35,168 nt of DNA. Origin: Clostridiales bacterium (lineage in GTDB: Bacteria; Bacillota; Clostridia; Christensenellales; Aristaeellaceae). Numbering within the stretch: position 1 is the first letter of the stretch; each line of letters begins with the position of its first letter. The notes below the pieces were generated by a model. The model was not told where the DNA came from and ran no database searches. It saw nothing but the letters and a program-made list of their open reading frames with translations. The stretch is taken from NCBI GenBank assembly GCA_004555535.1, contig SFHU01000021.1:1-35168 (forward strand), in the 5' to 3' direction. Shown piece after piece: positions 23,916 through 30,891 of this stretch. A program made the position numbers and the translations under genes.

Positions 23916-24634
23916 AGCTCCATGCCACGGGCATCTACTATCAGGAACTCAATGAAAGCATCCGCCGCAGCGACGACCCGGAGGTCGTCATCGACGGCCT
24001 CTGCGGACAGCGCTATATCGCCTGCGGCGCGAAGGACCGCCGCTTCACCCTTTACGGCACGCCCGGCAACGGTCTGGCGCAATACATGGACGGCGCGAGC
24101 GTCGAGGTGTTTGGCAACTGTCAGGAATCCGTCGGCGACACGATGAACGCCGGCGAGGTCGTCATCCACGGCAACTGCGGCGACGCCTGCGGCTACGGCA
24201 TGCGCGGCGGCCGCATCCTGATTGAAAAGAACGTCGGCTACCGCGCGGGCATCCACATGAAGGCCTACATGGATCACTACCCCGTGCTCGTCGTCGGCGG
24301 GACAGCTGGCTCCTTTTTAGGCGAATACCTCGCCGGAGGGCTGATCGCCATCCTCGGCATCGGCGCGAACGGCGCCTATCCCTGCCGCTTCTTCTGCGGC
24401 ACCGGCATGCACGGCGGCAAGATCATCCTGCGCTGCGACGAGGCGCCCTCCGGGCTGCCCCGCCAGGTGCTCGTGCGCGAGATGACGGATGAGGATCGCG
24501 CCGAGCTCGCCCCGCACGTGCAGGCCTACTGCGAGCACTTCGGCGGCGACGCGCAGGCCCTGCTCGCGCAGCGCTACTACGTGCTGACGCCCAACCCCGA
24601 GGCCGGCTATCGCCAGCTCTATACCTTTGAATGA
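23912..24634 (+). CDS. Split glutamate synthase, GXGXG beta-helix subunit (GltB C-terminal domain)
   Basis: 240-aa protein equal to the C-terminal domain of the large GOGAT subunit, here separate. It forms a right-handed beta-helix from GxxGxxG repeats, seen as VEVFGNCQESVGDTMNAGEV, VIHGNCGDACGYGMRGGRI, VLVVGGTAGSFLGEYLAGG and GTGMHGGKI. It has no known catalytic role and holds the amidotransferase and synthase parts together so that ammonia can channel between them. The start is GTG at 23912, which overlaps the oxidoreductase stop (GTGA) and has GGGAGGTGG at 23898-23906. It is the last gene of the operon, with a terminator 17 bases after the stop. Confidence 0.9.
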   Translation: MKLHATGIYYQELNESIRRSDDPEVVIDGLCGQRYIACGAKDRRFTLYGTPGNGLAQYMDGASVEVFGNCQESVGDTMNAGEVVIHGNCGDACGYGMRGGRILIEKNVGYRAGIHMKAYMDHYPVLVVGGTAGSFLGEYLAGGLIAILGIGANGAYPCRFFCGTGMHGGKIILRCDEAPSGLPRQVLVREMTDEDRAELAPHVQAYCEHFGGDAQALLAQRYYVLTPNPEAGYRQLYTFE

Positions 24635-24651
24635 TTTCTCTTCTTCCAACG

Positions 24652-24684
24652 GGAGCCGCCAGAGCAGGGCGGTTCCTGTTTTTT
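24652..24684 (+). terminator. Terminator of the glutamate synthase operon
   Basis: A 9-bp stem with one G-U pair (24652-24660 with 24668-24676) and a 7-nt loop is followed by TGTTTTTT. Confidence 0.83.
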
Positions 24685-24731
24685 GTGCCGAGCAGGCTAT
24701 GCGCGTCTTTTCATTTTTTTCGATTTCGCTC

Positions 24732-24760
24732 TTGTAATATACCCCATAAGGGTATATAAT
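24732..24760 (+). promoter_or_regulatory. csoR-copA promoter with CsoR-type operator in the spacer
   Basis: TTGTAA (24732-24737) and TATAAT (24755-24760) are 17 bp apart. The spacer holds TATACCC-CATAA-GGGTATA (24738-24756), a near-perfect dyad of the GC-flanked-by-TA type bound by CsoR copper repressors. Bound CsoR would block RNA polymerase directly. Confidence 0.82.
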
Positions 24761-24787
24761 GAGGGGCGTGAAAGCGAGGTGAACACA

Positions 24788-25093
24788 ATGGATGAAAAGC
24801 CCTGCTGCTCCTGTCATCCAAACAAGGAGCGCTCCGAAGAGGAGGTCAAGGCGCTGATTCATCGCCTGAACCGCATCGAGGGGCAGATCCGCGGCATCCG
24901 CGGCATGGTCGAGCGGGACGCGTACTGCGTCGACATTTTGACGCAGGTGAGCGCGGCCAGCGCCGCACTCAGCAGCTTCACCAAGGTGCTCCTCGCCAAC
25001 CATATCCGCACCTGCGTCGCGCAGGATATCCGCGACGGCAACGACGAGACGATTGACGAGCTCGTGACGACGCTGCAAAAGCTCATGCGCTGA
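24788..25093 (+). CDS. csoR: Copper-sensing transcriptional repressor CsoR
   Basis: All-helical tetrameric repressor of 101 aa that releases DNA on Cu(I) binding. The Cu ligands are all present at family spacing: Cys47, His72 and Cys76. The conserved helix HRLNRIEGQIRGI, which contributes to DNA binding, is intact. The start at 24788 has GAGGTG upstream. Oddity: residues 6-10 (CCSCH) add a Cys-rich N-terminal tail, which could hand over or trap copper; such tails occur in some Clostridia. It is first in a two-gene operon with the copper ATPase 37 bases downstream. A CsoR-type operator in the promoter spacer points to repression of both genes. The related nickel and formaldehyde sensors are excluded by the Cys-His-Cys pattern and the neighbour. 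Confidence 0.95.
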   Translation: MDEKPCCSCHPNKERSEEEVKALIHRLNRIEGQIRGIRGMVERDAYCVDILTQVSAASAALSSFTKVLLANHIRTCVAQDIRDGNDETIDELVTTLQKLMR

Positions 25094-25130
25094 TGCGCGC
25101 CGCCGCTGATCCCAAAAGGAGGGAATATCG

Positions 25131-27653
25131 ATGGAACAATACAACGTCACCGGCATGAGCTGCGCCGCGTGCAGCACGCGCGTGGAAAAGGCCGTCTCCA
25201 AGGTGCCGGGGGTCACGGCCTGCTCGGTCAGCCTGCTGACCAACTCGATGGGCGTCGAGGGCAGCGCTTCCCCGGCGGAGATCATCGCCGCTGTCGAGGC
25301 CGCCGGCTATGGCGCAAGCCTCAAGGGCGCAGCCTCCTCGCAGGGCGCAGCGTCGCCCGCTGCCGCTGAGGATGCGCTTGCCGACCGCGAGACGCCCGTG
25401 CTGAAGCGCCGCCTGATCGCCTCGCTCGGCTTTCTGATCGTGCTCATGTATTTTTCGATGGGGCACATGATGTGGGGATGGCCGCTGCCGCCGTTCTTTG
25501 ACGGCAACCACGTCGCGATGGGCCTGATTCAGCTGCTGCTGACCGTCGCCATCATGGTCATCAACCAGAAATTCTTCATTAGCGGCACGAAGTCCCTGCT
25601 GCATGGAGCGCCGAACATGGACGCGCTCGTCGCCCTGGGCGCGACCGCCTCCTTTGGCTACAGCGTCTATGCCCTCTTCGCGATGACGGACGCGCAGGTC
25701 GCCGGCGACGCCAAAGCCGTCATGGGCTGGATGCATGAATTCTACTTCGAGTCCGCCGCGATGATCCTCGCGCTGATCACCGTGGGCAAGATGCTCGAGG
25801 CGCGCTCCAAGGGCAAGACAACCGACGCGCTCAAGGGGCTCATGAAGCTCGCGCCCAAGACCGCCGTGCTCCTGCGCGACGGCAAGGAGGTCACCGTGCC
25901 CATCGCGCAGGTGCGCCGCGGCGACCGCTTTGTCGTCCGCCCGGGCGAGAGCATCCCGGTCGACGGCGTTGTGCTCGAGGGCAACAGCGCCGTCAACGAA
26001 GCCGCGCTGACCGGCGAGAGCATCCCGGCGGACAAGGCGCCCGGCGACGCGGTCTCCGCCGCGACGGTCAACCAGTCCGGCTTTCTGACCTGCGAGGCCA
26101 CGCGCGTGGGCGAGGACACCACCCTCTCTCAGATCGTCAAAATGGTCAGCGACGCTGCCGCCACGAAGGCCCCCATCGCCAAGATCGCCGACCGCGTCTC
26201 AGGCGTCTTCGTACCGGCGGTCATCGCCATCGCGGCGGTCACGGTCGCCGTCTGGCTGCTCTGCGGGCAGAGCATCGGCTTCGCGCTCGCGCGCGGCATC
26301 TCCGTGCTCGTGATCAGCTGCCCCTGCGCGCTGGGTCTGGCCACGCCCGTCGCCATCATGGTCGGCAACGGCCTGGGCGCGAAAAACGGCATCCTCTTCA
26401 AGACGGCCGTCTCCCTGGAGGAGACCGGGCGCATGGAAATCGTCGCGCTCGACAAAACCGGCACCATCACCAGCGGCGAGCCCGTCGTCACGGATATTCT
26501 GCCCGCCTCGGGCGTGACGGAAAACGTGCTGCTCTCCCTCGCCGCCTCGCTCGAGTCGCGCAGCGAGCATCCCCTCGCCCGCGCCATCCTCAAAAAGGCC
26601 AGGGAGGACGGCATCGAGCCCGAGCCTGTCGCCGACTTTTCCGCGCTGCCCGGCAACGGCCTGACCGCGACGCTTCGCGACCAGCGGCTGACCGGCGGCT
26701 CCATGGCCTACCTGAGCTCCCTGCTCTCCCTGCCGCAGGACATCCGCAGCGGCGCGGAGCAGCTCGCCGGGGCCGGCAAAACGCCGCTGCTCTTTGCGCA
26801 GGACGACCGCCTGCTGGGCGTAATCGCCGTCGCGGACGTCATCCGGGAGGACAGCCCCGCCGCCATTCGCGCGCTTCAAAACATGGGCATCCGCGTCGTC
26901 ATGCTTACCGGCGACAACGAGCGCACGGCGCGCGCCATCGGCGCGCAGGCAGGCGTCGACGAGGTCATCGCGGGCGTTCTGCCTGACGGCAAGGAAGCCG
27001 TCATCCGCCGCCTCCAGCGCCAGGGCAAGGTCGCGATGGTCGGCGACGGCATCAATGACGCGCCCGCGCTGACCCGCGCGGACATGGGCATCGCCATCGG
27101 CGCGGGCACGGACGTCGCCATCGACGCGGCGGACGTCGTGCTGATGAAGAGCCGGCTGAGCGACGTGCCCGCCGCGATCCGCCTGAGCCGCGCGACGCTG
27201 CGCAACATCCACGAGAACCTCTTCTGGGCGTTCTTCTACAACGTCATCGGCATTCCGCTGGCCGCAGGCGTCTTCTATCCCCTGCTGGGCCTCAAGCTCA
27301 ACCCGATGTTCGGCGCGGCGGCGATGAGCCTTTCGAGCTTCTGCGTCATCTCCAACGCCCTGAGACTGAATCTTTTCAAGCTGCATGACGCAGGAAAAGA
27401 TAGACCCATCAAGCATTCCAAAAGGAAAAAGGAGGACAAACCCATGGAAAAGACGATGAAAATTGAGGGCATGATGTGCATGCACTGCGAGGCGCGCGTC
27501 AGGAAGACGCTCGAGGCCATTCCGGGCGTGGCCCAGGCCGTGGTCAGCCACACGAGCGGCACCGCCGTCGTGACCCTGAGCGCCGACGTCGAGGACGCCG
27601 TGCTCAAGAAGGCCGTCGAGGATCAGGATTACAAGGTCACCGGGATCGAGTGA
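25131..27653 (+). CDS. copA: Cu(I)-exporting P1B-type ATPase with C-terminal CopZ-like domain
   Basis: Membrane copper efflux pump of 840 aa. An N-terminal HMA domain (1-65) has the metal site GMSCAAC (Cys11, Cys14). Then come eight membrane helices, an actuator with TGES, the transmembrane CPC (Cys397, Cys399), the phosphorylated DKTGT (Asp441), SEHPLARAI in the nucleotide domain and GDGINDAP (638-645). The Cu(I) class is fixed by the helix 7 FFYNVIG and helix 8 MSLSS motifs. Oddity: after a basic linker (HSKRKKEDKP) a second, complete HMA domain follows at 772-840 with GMMCMHC (Cys783, Cys786). It is a CopZ chaperone that shares the reading frame with CopA. The start at 25131 has AAAAGGAGGG. 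Expression is probably CsoR-controlled. Confidence 0.96.
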   Translation: MEQYNVTGMSCAACSTRVEKAVSKVPGVTACSVSLLTNSMGVEGSASPAEIIAAVEAAGYGASLKGAASSQGAASPAAAEDALADRETPVLKRRLIASLGFLIVLMYFSMGHMMWGWPLPPFFDGNHVAMGLIQLLLTVAIMVINQKFFISGTKSLLHGAPNMDALVALGATASFGYSVYALFAMTDAQVAGDAKAVMGWMHEFYFESAAMILALITVGKMLEARSKGKTTDALKGLMKLAPKTAVLLRDGKEVTVPIAQVRRGDRFVVRPGESIPVDGVVLEGNSAVNEAALTGESIPADKAPGDAVSAATVNQSGFLTCEATRVGEDTTLSQIVKMVSDAAATKAPIAKIADRVSGVFVPAVIAIAAVTVAVWLLCGQSIGFALARGISVLVISCPCALGLATPVAIMVGNGLGAKNGILFKTAVSLEETGRMEIVALDKTGTITSGEPVVTDILPASGVTENVLLSLAASLESRSEHPLARAILKKAREDGIEPEPVADFSALPGNGLTATLRDQRLTGGSMAYLSSLLSLPQDIRSGAEQLAGAGKTPLLFAQDDRLLGVIAVADVIREDSPAAIRALQNMGIRVVMLTGDNERTARAIGAQAGVDEVIAGVLPDGKEAVIRRLQRQGKVAMVGDGINDAPALTRADMGIAIGAGTDVAIDAADVVLMKSRLSDVPAAIRLSRATLRNIHENLFWAFFYNVIGIPLAAGVFYPLLGLKLNPMFGAAAMSLSSFCVISNALRLNLFKLHDAGKDRPIKHSKRKKEDKPMEKTMKIEGMMCMHCEARVRKTLEAIPGVAQAVVSHTSGTAVVTLSADVEDAVLKKAVEDQDYKVTGIE
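27444..27653 (+). CDS. copZ: Probable internally initiated CopZ copper chaperone inside copA
   Basis: The last 70 codons of copA begin with ATG at 27444, preceded by AAGGAGG (27429-27435) at an ideal 8-base spacing. The product would be a 69-aa HMA protein (MEKTMKIEG, then MMCMHC), the normal size and sequence pattern of free-standing CopZ. The frame is the same as copA, so the cell could make full-length CopA plus separate CopZ from one mRNA. The likely origin is loss of the copA stop codon in a normal copA-copZ pair while the second gene's ribosome binding site was kept. That separate CopZ is made is inference; the site is seen directly. Confidence 0.55.
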   Translation: MEKTMKIEGMMCMHCEARVRKTLEAIPGVAQAVVSHTSGTAVVTLSADVEDAVLKKAVEDQDYKVTGIE

Positions 27654-27678
27654 GCCCTGACCCATCTTATCCAACGCA

Positions 27679-27712
27679 AACCCTCCGCATGGGCCAGTCC
27701 ATGCGGAGGGTT
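27679..27712. terminator. Bidirectional terminator between copA and the acetyltransferase
   Basis: A perfect 14-bp stem (27679-27692 with 27699-27712) and a 6-nt loop, followed by GTCTTTTC on the plus strand. It serves the converging copA and minus-strand acetyltransferase transcripts. Confidence 0.78.
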
Positions 27713-27723
27713 GTCTTTTCTGT

Positions 27724-28233
27724 TCAGCGCCAAACGACATATCGGCCATGCGGCATGTCGACGCCTCTGTAATGTTTCACCCACGAGTCCGCCCTTTGCA
27801 TGCCGTTACGCAGCGCCACGTTTTGGGAGGCGGTGTTCGTGTCCCGGATGATCGAGCAGACCTCCTTCGCGTTCAGAATGTCAAACGCATAGGCCTTGCA
27901 CGCGCGGGCCGCCTCGGTTGCGTAGCCCCTGTGCCAGTGTGCCCGCTCGAACAGATAGCCGATCTCAAGCACCTCCTGCCCCTTCCACGGCTGCATGGTC
28001 AGGCCGCATTGCCCGATCATCGCGCCCGTCTCCTTCAGCACAACCGCCCACAGGCCGTAGCCCCATTTCCGGTATCGCTCAAGCTGCCTGTCCAGCCACG
28101 CCTGCACCTCCGCGTCGCTGAACGCTCCCTCGTATGCAGTCATCGTCTGCTCATCCTGCATGATTCTGCACAGCGCATCATAGTCCGACGGCTGCAGTTC
28201 GCGCAGAATCAGTCTCTCCGTTTCAAGCATCAT
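27724..28233 (-). CDS. GNAT family N-acetyltransferase (RimJ/RimL-like)
   Basis: Cytoplasmic acetyl-CoA-dependent transferase of 169 aa. It starts with the classic LETERLILRELQPSDYDAL of the RimJ/RimL-type group, has the LEIGYLFERAHWHRGYATEA core with the pyrophosphate-binding loop (RGYATEA), and ends with CSIIRDTNTASQNVALRNGM, the typical NxxSxxxxxKxGF-like segment. The substrate (amino-terminal residue, small amine or antibiotic) cannot be told. Two adjacent ATGs (28233 and 28230) follow GGAGGGGAGC; either may be used. It lies 57 bases downstream of an alpha/beta hydrolase on the same strand and is probably cotranscribed. It ends just before the terminator shared with copA. Confidence 0.9.
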   Translation of the reverse strand: MMLETERLILRELQPSDYDALCRIMQDEQTMTAYEGAFSDAEVQAWLDRQLERYRKWGYGLWAVVLKETGAMIGQCGLTMQPWKGQEVLEIGYLFERAHWHRGYATEAARACKAYAFDILNAKEVCSIIRDTNTASQNVALRNGMQRADSWVKHYRGVDMPHGRYVVWR

Positions 28234-28290
28234 GCTCCCCTCCGCTCTCTTTTGCCCGACGCCGAGGACTGGCCCGGCACCGTCTCCGTG

Positions 28291-28983
28291 TCAGATGTTC
28301 TCCCAAAGCCAGGCGCGCACGATCGGCCCGTCCGCCTCGCCCATGAAGGGATGCTCGCTCTCCTGCGCCACCGTCAGCGCACAGCCGAAGCGCCTTGCAA
28401 AGGTCCGCATGGTTTCCGGTGTCTGCAGCGCATCCCGACCGGCATAGAGAATGCGGGTCGGAAGCGGCCAGGCCGCGACCGGATGGCTTTGGATAAACCC
28501 GTAGTACTCCCAGTCGAGGGTGTCGATCGGCGTCTCGATCCTTCTCTCCCGTTCAAGCCGCTCCGGTGTAACGTCAAACCACACCATCATCTGCCGCACG
28601 AGCGCCTCCATGTCCACGATGGGCGACTGGAAAAGGCAGCGCTCAAACGGCTCCCTGGCAAAGGTCTGCAGGCTGAAATACGCGCCGAGGCTGCACGCAT
28701 ACAGCGAAGCGTGCTTCCAGTGCGAAAAGATATGGCCACTCATGACGCGCAGGTCGTGCATGCCGTTTACGATATCGCAGGGCGTCGGCTCCTCCCGGCG
28801 CTCCCCGTGCTGCGGCAGGTCGAAGCTGAGCGTCTGGAAGCCCTTCTCCTGCGCGATCTGCGCAAACTCTTCGGCCAGCTCCTTGCAGGACTGCTTGCCG
28901 TGCACATGCAGATAGACGTGCTCCGAGGGCTCGCCCCAGAGGATGGCCGGAATGCCGCCGATGCGCATGTTCTGTTTCTTCAT
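28291..28983 (-). CDS. Alpha/beta-hydrolase fold protein
   Basis: Putative serine hydrolase of 230 aa without a signal peptide. The fold is visible as YLHVHGKQS (oxyanion-hole strand), LSFDLPQHGER, the nucleophile elbow ACSLGAY, ILYAGRDALQTP (acid Asp) and ESEHPFMG (catalytic His). The elbow has Ala in place of the first Gly of GxSxG, which still permits the turn and is known in the superfamily. The start at 28983 has AAAGGAGC; longer in-frame upstream sequence crosses the promoter. The substrate is not predictable; the closest impression is of small esterase/acyl-hydrolase proteins. It probably forms an operon with the downstream acetyltransferase, preceded by a 15-codon ORF. Confidence 0.85.
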   Translation of the reverse strand: MKKQNMRIGGIPAILWGEPSEHVYLHVHGKQSCKELAEEFAQIAQEKGFQTLSFDLPQHGERREEPTPCDIVNGMHDLRVMSGHIFSHWKHASLYACSLGAYFSLQTFAREPFERCLFQSPIVDMEALVRQMMVWFDVTPERLERERRIETPIDTLDWEYYGFIQSHPVAAWPLPTRILYAGRDALQTPETMRTFARRFGCALTVAQESEHPFMGEADGPIVRAWLWENI

Positions 28984-28993
28984 GATGCTCCTT

Positions 28994-29041
28994 TCAGCGC
29001 GGAAACTCCCTCCGCGCCGGGATGATCGTGTTTCTGTCCAT
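28994..29041 (-). CDS. Possible 15-codon leader ORF upstream of the hydrolase
   Basis: ATG at 29041 with a strong AAAGGAGGGG site opens a 15-residue frame, MDRNTIIPARREFPR, ending in TGA at 28994-28996. The hydrolase ribosome binding site AAAGGAGC starts right after this stop, with its ATG ten bases beyond. The layout is that of a translationally coupled leader peptide or the remnant of a gene. The peptide has no run of a single amino acid that would mark a classical attenuator. Confidence 0.4.
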   Translation of the reverse strand: MDRNTIIPARREFPR

Positions 29042-29072
29042 GTTTTCCCCTCCTTTCCGCAGTTTCCCTTCG

Positions 29073-29102
29073 ATTGTAGCGCATGAGCGCGGGTAAAAGC
29101 AA
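29073..29102 (-). promoter_or_regulatory. Promoter of the leader ORF-hydrolase-acetyltransferase unit
   Basis: On the minus strand TTGCTT (29102-29097), an 18-nt spacer and TACAAT (29078-29073), about 30 bp upstream of the leader ORF start. Confidence 0.6.
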
Positions 29103-29163
29103 CCCATCTGCGGAATTCACACATTCTCCGTCCGCGCCGCCCATTCATTTCCCTTGTTATGCG

Positions 29164-29192
29164 TTGACAATTCCGCCCGCCGGGATTACACT
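29164..29192 (+). promoter_or_regulatory. Promoter of pepC
   Basis: Consensus TTGACA (29164-29169), a 17-nt spacer and TACACT (29187-29192). It gives a leader of roughly 85 nt that carries a hairpin and a tandem repeat. Confidence 0.8.
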
Positions 29193-29222
29193 ATCGAAAG
29201 ACGCTTTATCGTGTTTGCGCGC

Positions 29223-29246
29223 GGATGCCCGCCCGCGCGGGCATCC
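29223..29246 (+). promoter_or_regulatory. Strong hairpin in the pepC leader
   Basis: A perfect 10-bp stem (29223-29232 with 29237-29246), very GC-rich, with a 4-nt loop. No T-run follows, so it is more likely a 5' mRNA stabiliser or regulator site than a terminator. Confidence 0.5.
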
Positions 29247-29251
29247 TGCCC

Positions 29252-29271
29252 GTTCATTTGAGTTCATTTGA
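29252..29271 (+). repeat. Tandem 10-mer in the pepC leader
   Basis: GTTCATTTGA occurs twice head to tail, with a partial third copy (GTTCAT) at 29278 across the ribosome binding site AAAGGAG. It could be slippage or a pair of direct-repeat sites. Confidence 0.6.
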
Positions 29272-29286
29272 AAGGAGTTCATATCC

Positions 29287-30615
29287 ATGCAGCCCATCAC
29301 CCATGAGCAGCTCTCCGCCTGGTCCGAGGCCTACCAGCAGAGCCCCGAGCGCCAGCTCGCAACGCTCTCCCTCTCCAAGGCCAACCTGGCCGACGTCGCC
29401 TTTGTCTCCAGCCAGGCCGGCGCGCTGCGCCCGAAGTTCTCCATCGACATCGAGACGATGGAGGTCACCAACCAGAAATCCAGCGGCCGCTGCTGGCTCT
29501 TCGCCGCGACCAACGTGCTGCGCGAGCGCATCGCCAAGGAGAAGAACATCGAGTTCTTCGAGCTCTCCCAGAGCTATCTGGCGTTCTGGGACAAGTTTGA
29601 GCGCGCGAATTACTTCCTGGAGAGCATCCTCAAGACGGCCTCCCTGCCCACCGACGACCGCACGGTGATGCACATCCTCGCCACCGGCGTCCACGACGGC
29701 GGCCAGTGGGACATGTTTGCCAACATCGTGCGCAAGTACGGCGTCGTGCCCAAGGACGCCTTTGACGAGACCTATCAGTCGAGCAACACGCACCAGATGA
29801 ACGCCGTGCTCAACCGCAGCCTCAAGGTCGAGGCCGTCAAGCTGCGCGGCATGGTCGCCGCCGGCGCCTCCGAGGAAGCCATTCAGGCGGAGAAGAACGA
29901 CATGCTCGGCAAGGTCTACGGCTTCCTGTGCAGCTGCTACGGCGAACCGCCCAAGACGTTTGACTTTGAGTATGTCGACAAGGACAAGGCCTATCACATC
30001 GAGACGGGCTATACCCCGCTGACCTTCAGCGAGCGCTACGTCGGCACGCTGCTTGACGACATCGTCAGCATCATCCACGCCCCGACTGCGGACAAGCCCT
30101 ATCACAAGACCTTCACCATCCGCCTGCTGGGCAACATCGTCGGCGGGAAGGACGTCGTCCACCTGAACCTGACGATGGACGAGTTCAAGGCCGCGATCAT
30201 CCGACAGCTCGAGGCGGGCAAGGTTGTCTGGTTCGGCAGCGACGTCGGCCACTACGGCGAGCGCACGCTGGGCCTGTGGGACGACAGCATGTTCAACTTC
30301 GAGCTGCTCTCCGGCCTCGACCTTTCCATCTCCAAGGAGGACGCGCTCGACTACGGCCTTGCCGCGATGGATCACGCGATGGTCATCACTGGCGTGAACA
30401 TCCAGAATGGCAAGCCCAACCGCTGGAAGATCGAGAACAGCTGGGGCGACAAGAACGGCACCAAGGGCTACTACATCTGCTCGGACAGCTGGTTTGACAT
30501 GTACGTCTTCCAGGCGGCCGTTGAGCGCGAGTATCTCGGCGAACTGGCGGGCTTCACCGCACAGGAGCCGATCGTGCTGGAGCCCTGGGATCCGATAGGC
30601 ACGCTGGCCGACTAA
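29287..30615 (+). CDS. pepC: Aminopeptidase C (bleomycin hydrolase family, C1B)
   Basis: Cytoplasmic cysteine aminopeptidase of 442 aa, a barrel-like hexamer in the family, which removes N-terminal residues from peptides. The papain-type triad is complete: Cys69 in SSGRCWLFAATN, His363 in DHAMVITGVN and Asn384 in ENSWGDKNG; the oxyanion Gln precedes the Cys in NQKSSGRC. The C-terminal tail PWDPIGTLAD is of family type; its last residues fold into the active site in this family and restrict the enzyme to exopeptidase action. The start at 29287 has AAAGGAG. It has its own promoter and is divergent from the hydrolase unit. The gene is of normal length, with no oddity in the coding part. Confidence 0.95.
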   Translation: MQPITHEQLSAWSEAYQQSPERQLATLSLSKANLADVAFVSSQAGALRPKFSIDIETMEVTNQKSSGRCWLFAATNVLRERIAKEKNIEFFELSQSYLAFWDKFERANYFLESILKTASLPTDDRTVMHILATGVHDGGQWDMFANIVRKYGVVPKDAFDETYQSSNTHQMNAVLNRSLKVEAVKLRGMVAAGASEEAIQAEKNDMLGKVYGFLCSCYGEPPKTFDFEYVDKDKAYHIETGYTPLTFSERYVGTLLDDIVSIIHAPTADKPYHKTFTIRLLGNIVGGKDVVHLNLTMDEFKAAIIRQLEAGKVVWFGSDVGHYGERTLGLWDDSMFNFELLSGLDLSISKEDALDYGLAAMDHAMVITGVNIQNGKPNRWKIENSWGDKNGTKGYYICSDSWFDMYVFQAAVEREYLGELAGFTAQEPIVLEPWDPIGTLAD

Positions 30616-30632
30616 ACCGGCATGATGCCGGT
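30616..30632 (+). terminator. Short perfect inverted repeat directly after pepC
   Basis: ACCGGCAT and ATGCCGGT flank a single G, beginning at the base after the pepC stop. No T-run follows, so it is at best a weak terminator or a 3'-end protector. Confidence 0.4.
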
Positions 30633-30708
30633 GGCATTTCCGACGAAGTGATGGTTGTCCAGTTGCTTTGTGCCCGAGACCGGAGCCTTGCAGATGAACT
30701 TACAGAGT

Positions 30709-30733
30709 AAAAAAGGCGGTCAGTCCTTTTTCT
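30709..30733. terminator. A/T-stem hairpin, possible terminator
   Basis: AAAAAGG (30710-30716) pairs with CCTTTTT (30725-30731) around an 8-nt loop, the usual shape of an A-flanked bidirectional terminator. The stem is only 7 bp and mostly A-T, so strength is uncertain. Confidence 0.45.
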
Positions 30734-30739
30734 ATGCCC

Positions 30740-30792
30740 TGCAAACCCACCCCGTCTCCATCGCAGGCTGCTGCGCAGCCCGCTCTGAGACT
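30740..30792. repeat. Structured intergenic repeat, copy 1
   Basis: 53 nt that match 35116-35168 at 44 of 53 positions in the same orientation. The core forms a 6-bp hairpin GGCTGC-TGC-GCAGCC. In the other copy an A-to-G change turns a T-A pair into T-G, so pairing is kept. The region between pepC and the ABC genes has no gene. Confidence 0.72.
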
Positions 30793-30818
30793 GGACTTTG
30801 GATTTGATCAGGAGTACG

Positions 30819-30862
30819 ATAGGGCTGCCGCCCTATAACCCGCCAAGGGACTTCTCCCCTTG
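30819..30862. other. Two consecutive hairpins between pepC and the ABC exporter
   Basis: ATAGGGC/GCCCTAT (30819-30825 with 30830-30836) is followed by CAAGGG/CCCTTG (30844-30849 with 30857-30862). They lie next to the 53-nt repeat and may belong to the same element. They could also end the minus-strand exporter transcript, though no T-run is present. Confidence 0.45.
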
Positions 30863-30891
30863 ACCCCATCTTCGCTTCGCGCTTATCCATG

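Noticed and set aside
27360..27446. Programmed frameshift as the way to make CopZ
   Set aside because: The frame is continuous and no slippery heptamer with a nearby stop is needed; the internal ribosome binding site explains a separate product more simply.
29252..29271. Tandem 10-mer considered as a CRISPR start
   Set aside because: Two direct copies without spacers and no cas genes; a simple tandem repeat.
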